This document shows positions 59,444 to 64,000 of a stretch of DNA of 64,000 bases, piece after piece. Each line of letters opens with the position of its first letter. Positions within the stretch are counted from its first letter, which is position 1. The stretch spans positions 1,178,001 to 1,242,000 of the forward strand of contig OZ253540.1 of NCBI GenBank assembly GCA_965262485.1, read 5' to 3'. The notes below the pieces were generated by a model. That model ran no database searches. It was not told the DNA's origin and saw only the letters and a program-made list of their open reading frames with translations. The DNA is from Bin87 sp965262485 (lineage in GTDB: Bacteria > Chloroflexota > Dehalococcoidia > Lucifugimonadales > UBA3495). The position numbers and the translations under genes are program-made.

Positions 59444-59503
59444 ACCCATCGCCTCACGAGATGACGATTGCCAGGTGATTAGTTTCGGCAAGCGTCATGG
59501 CAT

Positions 59504-60607
59504 CTACCCAGTCACTTGGGCCAAGTGTGGGCAAAATGCAGGGCTATCTGCGTAAGCCCAAGCGCCCGCGCCAGCACCAGACAATTCTCCCAGATATGGG
59601 CAGAACACCAAATCGTCACGGAACACAGTTTCTGATAAGAACGCTTCTCCCAGATACGAGCCGAAAACCTGCTTGAACGCCAGTAGTCGTCCTATCATCC
59701 AGTCTCGTAATTCTTCCAGCGTGTGAGCATCATCATCAATCCATCCGTCTCGCATCGTCCCAATTCGAGACTCTTGAAATATCCCTCCGGATTGCCATAA
59801 TAGCGATTCTTCTAGTGAAGATTCTATACTTTCCTTCCTTGCCTCCAAGACAGCGTAAACACTTGCTGCACCTACCCCACGACAACCGGATTCGATATAG
59901 ACATCCACTCTGGCGTTACCATACAAAGTGAACCAAGCAATGTATAAAACGCCGGGGGTACCAGACCTGAATGAATACCAGTTTTGCGCCTGTGCTCTTC
60001 TTGCGTGGGTAAATTTATGATTATTCCTCAGGTCGTCAATCAGCCTTTGGAAAAACAAACGATAACGTTCCCCTATGTCCAAAGCAGATATGTCCAGAGC
60101 AGACGACGTGCCCTTTTTCCTTCTAGTGCTAACGTTTTGCTTTTGCCAATTATTGGGCATAGCAGCCAATTTGAAGAACGGGGCAGGGCGGGAGTTATCA
60201 ATCCGCCACGCCTCAACTACCACACCGAAAAATTTGGGTCCCTCCCCATTGCGCTGGTTCAACCAATTTAGCGCTTTCGTGTGCTCATCACGAAACTCCC
60301 GTGTCAGCCATACTACCGCATAGGCATCATAGCCAGCGGCGTAAGTAAGCAGCTTGCCCAAATGGTTGTGGTTAGTTACCTCAAGCTGGTTCTCAATAAC
60401 CACAAGCCCGTTGCTGCCCAGATCATAGGCCAGTATATCCAAAAAAAACTTGCCTACCGATGCTTCGGTAGACCGCAGTTCCAAGTCTAGCCCTATCTCC
60501 TCGCCCAGCTTCTCGATATTTTCCGCCAACCATGGCGTGAAATCCTGTGCCTCATGGGGCCAGACTTCGCGCAGGTCAACCTTTTCAATTTCGCCCAAAT
60601 TCACCAT
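59504..60607 (-). CDS. DUF4268 domain-containing protein (nuclease-like N-terminus)
   Basis: 367 residues from the ATG at 60607 with AAGGAG eight bases upstream. The N-terminal part holds a PD-(D/E)XK-like core: FFLDILAYDLGSNGLVVIEN, then QLEVTNHNHLGKLLTYAAGY. The C-terminal DUF4268 part has RLFFQRLIDDLRNNHKFTHA and YIAWFTLYGNARVDVYIESG. Function is unknown; relatives are often found near defence genes. It sits between two retropepsin-like genes. Confidence 0.8.
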   Translation of the reverse strand: MVNLGEIEKVDLREVWPHEAQDFTPWLAENIEKLGEEIGLDLELRSTEASVGKFFLDILAYDLGSNGLVVIENQLEVTNHNHLGKLLTYAAGYDAYAVVWLTREFRDEHTKALNWLNQRNGEGPKFFGVVVEAWRIDNSRPAPFFKLAAMPNNWQKQNVSTRRKKGTSSALDISALDIGERYRLFFQRLIDDLRNNHKFTHARRAQAQNWYSFRSGTPGVLYIAWFTLYGNARVDVYIESGCRGVGAASVYAVLEARKESIESSLEESLLWQSGGIFQESRIGTMRDGWIDDDAHTLEELRDWMIGRLLAFKQVFGSYLGEAFLSETVFRDDLVFCPYLGELSGAGAGAWAYADSPAFCPHLAQVTG

Positions 60608-60637
60608 CGTAACGCTCCTTTGCAATGCCGCCCGTCG

Positions 60638-61039
60638 TTACAGCCCCGATCGCATTCTTTCCTCTAAAATTACTTGCCCGCTGTCCCACCAATCTATTGC
60701 AAGGCGGCATCCCGCCAACAAATCCGTTCCTATCAGTGGTTCTATCTCAGCCAATTCAACGGTAATGTGCAGCATCCTCCCGTGCCATGAGGCGACTGCG
60801 TCATACAGGTCGACCGGTTCCCTACGCCCATCGCCCATGATTACGTACCGTCTGCCCACGCCATGCAGCCCCAGCCTTTGAATAACGTCTGCCGGCAACG
60901 TGAGTTCACCATTGAATCCGGTATCAACAACAGCGTCAAGATACTGGAAAATCCGGTTATCGCCGGCAACTTCAACGTAAACCCGGGCTTCCAATCCGGA
61001 GCCGTCCGCTCGCCCAGGCAGCACGATACCACTAATCAC
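60638..61039 (-). CDS. retropepsin-like aspartic protease-fold protein
   Basis: 133 residues from the GTG at 61039. FQYLDAVVDTGFNGELTLPA (about 31-50) is the clan AA D-T-G motif, with the later strand EIEPLIGTDLLAGCRLAIDW. It overlaps the upstream gene by eight bases, so the two are translationally linked; such small-gene/protease pairs are common in Chloroflexota and cyanobacteria. Confidence 0.8.
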   Translation of the reverse strand: MISGIVLPGRADGSGLEARVYVEVAGDNRIFQYLDAVVDTGFNGELTLPADVIQRLGLHGVGRRYVIMGDGRREPVDLYDAVASWHGRMLHITVELAEIEPLIGTDLLAGCRLAIDWWDSGQVILEERMRSGL

Positions 61040-61358
61040 TGGCGATCTTCCTCTCCGGGGTCACCGGATTCATCCCTGCCCGTCCCGCTTTCCTGTGATA
61101 CGGCGCCGGGTGTCCGACCAACTCGGCCCAGGTGAGAGCATCGGGATGTCGTTCACGCAGACGGTTGGTTATGTCAATGTCACTGCGACGGCTTTTGAAG
61201 TCGCCAACCTCGTAGTCCCCGCTATGAACGTCGATGACCACCAGCTTGCCCCAGTGATTGGCCTCCATTTCCTCCCGTATCTCCTCGTAGATTTTTCGCC
61301 CGGCAGATTCCACATCTTCGCCGGTGATTTTCATACCATTCTTGTCGATAAATGTCAT
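61032..61358 (-). CDS. hypothetical partner of the retropepsin-like protein
   Basis: 108 residues with AGGAGG before the ATG. N-terminal helix (KNGMKITGEDVESAGRKIYE), then KLVVIDVHSGDYEVGDFKSR, a block reminiscent of small antitoxin-like beta proteins, and a polar tail. It overlaps the next gene by eight bases. Function unknown; cluster layout suggests a two-part module with the protease. Confidence 0.6.
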   Translation of the reverse strand: MTFIDKNGMKITGEDVESAGRKIYEEIREEMEANHWGKLVVIDVHSGDYEVGDFKSRRSDIDITNRLRERHPDALTWAELVGHPAPYHRKAGRAGMNPVTPERKIASD

Positions 61359-61369
61359 GGCGCCCTCCT

Positions 61370-62474
61370 AGTAAACCTTGTTTGTACTCCTCCAGCACCG
61401 CAGCATCCAGGTGCAGGCCCATGCCGGGCTCGGTGGGCGCGATGATTTCGCCGTTGTCCCATTTCGGCAACACGGTGTTGAGCTGGTAGTACACCGGGTC
61501 GCGTTCTTCCTCGAATACTTCTACAAACAACCCGTGGGCGTGGGCGGGCAACAGCTGCACCGCCAGTTGTGGTTCTTCGTGGTGGGCATCCTGACGCCTC
61601 GCATCTGCGCCGTCCCTGCCACTCGACGCCACTCGGATATGCCGCCGCAGATCGCCGCATCCACGTTGAGAATGTCCACTGCTTCGGCATCCATCAGCCG
61701 TTGGCAGCCCCATGAACTGCTCTCTCCCTGGCCGGCAGCCACGGCGATTCCAGTACGCAATCGCACCTGACGCATGTCGTTGTCGGCATCCTGCCAACGA
61801 CACGGCTCTTCCAGCCACGCCAGCCCCATTTCCCGGGCGGGAGCAGCGAATTCCAGGGCTTCGTCCAAAGTCCAGGCCTGGTTGGCATCGCAAACTATGA
61901 TGAACTCATCGCCCAATGAGTCCCTCATGGCGCGAACCCGCAGCAGATCATCGGCGACGGAAACTCCGCCCACCTTCAACTTGACGCCGCCGATACCGCG
62001 GTCGCGTTGATGCAGCAAATCCTGCACCATGTCCTCGGTATCGCGACCCTGGACGTAGTAGGCGAACCGCACCACCGGAGCACGGTCGGCGTACCCACCG
62101 AGCAGTGACCGCACGGGGACGCCGAGGGTCTTGCCGGTAATGTCCCACAAGGCCACGTCAATGGCGGCGATGGCGCGCATGGCGATGGCCTTGTCACCGA
62201 TGCGCGGTGTCAGGGCGAACATCTTTTGCCAGCACCGTTCGATGGCGGTGGGATCCTCACCAAGCACCGCATCCTTCATGGGTCCAACCACCAGGTCTTT
62301 GAGTAGTTGGTATCCGGTGCGCTCGTCCCCCGAATACACTTCGCTGATCAACCCTTCGTCGGTGTGGACGCGAGTTACGATGGTGCAACGCGAGTCAATC
62401 TGGTACACGCTGCCACTGAATCGAGTGCTCAGGGGAATTCTAACAATGTCGGCTTCCACGTCGGTTATACGCAT
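61370..62474 (-). pseudogene. enolase-superfamily (mandelate racemase-like) gene with a frameshift
   Basis: The frame from the ATG at 62474 gives a standard MR/MLE enzyme: capping domain, KxK base (GGVKLKVGGVSVADD), metal ligands in VCDANQAWT and WLEEPC, then AAGQGESSSWG and DILNVDAAICGG. At about 61590-61605 the frame is lost (MRGVRM followed by non-family sequence), while the next frame supplies the expected active-site block AHHEEPQLAVQLLPAHAHG and the tail GLFVEVFEEERDPVYYQLNT. A one-base indel explains this. The composite has the normal length of about 368 residues. It may be a recent pseudogene or an assembly error. Confidence 0.8.
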
Positions 62475-62589
62475 GTTGGTACCGCCTTACGAATTTCGGA
62501 GTCGTGGGAAATTATACCCTCTGGAATTGATTGGGATTCGGCGCTGGCAATCAAACAATGCAACAAATCCCGGTTTGGGACACAACCCC

Positions 62590-62621
62590 TTAACAATTGG
62601 CCGATTAGCCGATGTTACAAT
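62590..62621 (+). promoter_or_regulatory. possible extended -10 promoter of htpX
   Basis: TGTTACAAT (62613-62621) is an extended -10 box. TTAACA at 62590-62595 is 20 bases away, too far for a good -35. It lies about 50 bases before the htpX ATG. Confidence 0.35.
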
Positions 62622-62668
62622 GCAATCAGAGGCAGGGTCGCACTCCACTCGCCCCTGACGAGGAATTT

Positions 62669-63526
62669 ATGAATACGGTCAAAACATTCTTTTTACTGAT
62701 GGCGCTGACCGGTCTGCTGTTGCTGATTGGAGCTGCAATCGGTGGCGAGGTGGGAATCGTCGTGGCGCTGGTGTTGGCCATCGTGATGAATTTTGGCGCC
62801 TACTGGTTCAGCGACAAGATAGCCCTGGGAATGACGCATGCCAAACAGATTTCGCCCGAGGAGGATCCTCAGCTTTTCGCTTTGGTCGAGGAGCAGGCCA
62901 GACTGGCCAACATGCCGATGCCCAAAGTTTACGAGATAGACTCGGATTCACCCAACGCATTCGCCACCGGCCGCAGCCCGCAACGGGCGGCGGTAGCCGT
63001 AACCACCGGCATTCGCCGCATCCTGACTCGCGAGGAACTGGCCGGCGTAATGGCCCACGAGATGGCGCATGTGGGCAACCGCGATACTCTGATCATGACC
63101 GTGGTGGCCACCATCGCCGGCGCGATATCCATGCTGGCGTTTATGGCGCAGATTGCGGCCATCTTCGGCGGCATGGGCGGAAGTGGACGCGACCGGGGCG
63201 GCAACATGATCAGCCTGCTCATCATCGCAATAGTAATGCCGCTTGCCGCGACCGTCATACGCATGGCGATTTCACGTTCCCGGGAATTTCAGGCAGATAT
63301 CACCGGAGCGCACAATTGCGGCAACCCCGAAGCCCTGGCCAGAGCGCTGGAAAAGCTGGAAATGGGCGCAGCAGCGCGGCCCATGAAAGTGAACGAGGCG
63401 GCATCACATCTGTTCATCGTAAACCCATTGAGCGGACGCTCCATGGCGCGGCTGTTCTCGACTCACCCGCCGATAGAAGAACGGGTACGGCGGTTGCGCG
63501 CCATGACCATCCGGCCCAATTTCTAA
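62669..63526 (+). CDS. htpX: zinc metalloprotease HtpX
   Basis: 285 residues from the ATG at 62669 (GAGG seven bases upstream; the frame to 62612 lies in the leader). Membrane quality-control protease: two N-terminal helices (FLLMALTGLLLLIGAAIGGE, EVGIVVALVLAIVMNFGAYW), the HExxH motif in GVMAHEMAHVGNRDTL (about 132-147), further helices and the third zinc ligand Glu in SREFQADITGA. It cuts misfolded inner-membrane proteins. Followed by a strong terminator. Confidence 0.93.
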   Translation: MNTVKTFFLLMALTGLLLLIGAAIGGEVGIVVALVLAIVMNFGAYWFSDKIALGMTHAKQISPEEDPQLFALVEEQARLANMPMPKVYEIDSDSPNAFATGRSPQRAAVAVTTGIRRILTREELAGVMAHEMAHVGNRDTLIMTVVATIAGAISMLAFMAQIAAIFGGMGGSGRDRGGNMISLLIIAIVMPLAATVIRMAISRSREFQADITGAHNCGNPEALARALEKLEMGAAARPMKVNEAASHLFIVNPLSGRSMARLFSTHPPIEERVRRLRAMTIRPNF

Positions 63527-63551
63527 ATCTCCCCAGCGCCCGGAATCCAGA

Positions 63552-63581
63552 GCGCCCGCCGATTGGCGGGCGCCCGTTTTT
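63552..63581 (+). terminator. rho-independent terminator of htpX
   Basis: GCGCCCGCC (63552-63560) and GGCGGGCGC (63565-63573) form a perfect nine-pair stem around GATT, followed by CCGTTTTT. It lies 25 bases after the htpX stop and 22 bases before the stop of the opposing gene. Confidence 0.88.
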
Positions 63582-63602
63582 GCCTTGAGCCAACTTGCGG
63601 CG

Positions 63603-63998
63603 TCAGAAGATTGCGATGGGATTCACCGGGCTTCCGGTGACGTGCCGAAGGCGCAGGGGTCCAATGGACAACATGAACTCGTAGCGGTTGTGGCGGGCCG
63701 CTGCTTCGGATACTTCTTCCAGGTTGGCGTTGTCGATGAGCCAAACGCCCAGGTAAACCAGGCAGGCAATGTGCACCGGGGAGACGATGTTGGCGTACTG
63801 GTTGGGTCGAACATCGTTGGAGGTGTCGGTGCCCAGCATCGCGATTCCCCGCTCCTTGAACCACGGCACACATGCCACGTGACAGGCTACCGACGGCTCG
63901 GTGGGCGGCAACGGGCCTTCCTGGATGCGCCGGCGGTAGTTGCCCGTCCTGACCAGCAGGATATCGCCGGACTCCACGGTGACGCCGTGGTCTCGCTC
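63603..63998 (-). CDS. cyclase family protein (kynurenine formamidase-like), 5' partial
   Basis: At least 131 residues, open to the window edge. VESGDILLVRTGNYRRRIQE, then PSVACHVACVPWFKERGIAM and MLGTDTSNDV are the middle and late blocks of the cyclase/kynurenine-formamidase family, metal-dependent hydrolases. The N-terminal HxGTHxD metal motif lies outside the window. The GTG at 63977 is inside a longer frame and is unlikely to be the start. Confidence 0.72.
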   Translation of the reverse strand, partial: ERDHGVTVESGDILLVRTGNYRRRIQEGPLPPTEPSVACHVACVPWFKERGIAMLGTDTSNDVRPNQYANIVSPVHIACLVYLGVWLIDNANLEEVSEAAARHNRYEFMLSIGPLRLRHVTGSPVNPIAIF

Positions 63999-64000
63999 CG

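Noticed and set aside
1..64000. tRNA, rRNA or riboswitch in the gaps
   Set aside because: All gaps over about 100 bases were read by eye; no T-loop pattern, cloverleaf or known riboswitch core was recognised, although a covariance-model scan could not be run.

Overview
The window reads as a chromosome segment of an uncultivated, GC-rich, free-living bacterium, most likely Chloroflexota and plausibly of the marine SAR202 / Dehalococcoidia side. This placement is inferred from gene content only: four luciferase-like (LLM) flavin oxidoreductases, a Rieske ring-hydroxylating oxygenase, an enolase-superfamily enzyme, two carboxymuconolactone-decarboxylase-like proteins, lipoproteins with repeated V-x-V-T-K-I-V-E-V-P linkers, an NHL/DUF1800 pair and a nickel superoxide dismutase. 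No rRNA, tRNA, prophage, intact insertion sequence or CRISPR array was found.

Layout. 1-4 kb: glycine betaine/proline ABC importer (ATPase, permease, binding lipoprotein). 4-9.7 kb: RraA-like aldolase, CMD protein, then leftward NHL, DUF1800, two small membrane proteins and a B12-binding/radical-SAM-like protein that has lost its cluster cysteines. 9.9-17.9 kb: TlpA-like lipoprotein, two LLM enzymes, CMD protein, TldD/TldE protease and a GatC-like/amidase pair. 17.9-22.3 kb: amidohydrolase scar, solute-binding-like protein, ABC exporter, LLM enzyme. 22.4-25 kb: a frameshifted RDD gene and three tandem HicB/HicA modules, one broken. 25-35 kb: MDMPI-like protein, dioxygenase alpha/beta, a beta-hydroxyacid dehydrogenase, LLM enzyme, a decayed GmrSD-like gene leading into a VapBC pair, enoyl-CoA hydratase and IlvD. 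35.5-39.9 kb: a 1447-residue secreted Calx-beta protein with a C19 tract just after its signal peptide. 40-41 kb: Ni-SOD and a 53-residue membrane peptide. 41-51.6 kb: recQ and an eight-gene tetrapyrrole operon. 51.9-57.4 kb: pcm, VOC protein, aroK-aroB, TSUP transporter, tgt. 57.4-59 kb: a UGSC-family gene with an in-frame TGA (probable selenocysteine) and its neighbour. 59-61.4 kb: two retropepsin-like proteins around a DUF4268 protein. 61.4-64 kb: a frameshifted enolase-superfamily gene, htpX and a partial cyclase-family gene.

The best-supported pathway unit is the tetrapyrrole operon: MerR-like regulator, fused siroheme decarboxylase AhbA-AhbB, precorrin-2 dehydrogenase, HemA, HemC, a CobA-HemD fusion, HemB, HemL. 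It covers glutamyl-tRNA to siroheme and the first step beyond, which suggests heme (or heme d1) made through siroheme. A sigma70-like promoter with 17-bp spacing lies upstream.

The most unusual signals are the TGA-containing UGSC gene with a SECIS-like hairpin, the B12/radical-SAM-like protein in which all three CxxxCxxC cysteines are replaced at preserved spacing, the C19 tract in the surface-protein gene, the HicBA tandem array, and a VapB-like antitoxin frame fused in frame to the 3' end of a decayed GmrSD gene. Several genes are broken by single frameshifts; assembly error cannot be excluded for those.
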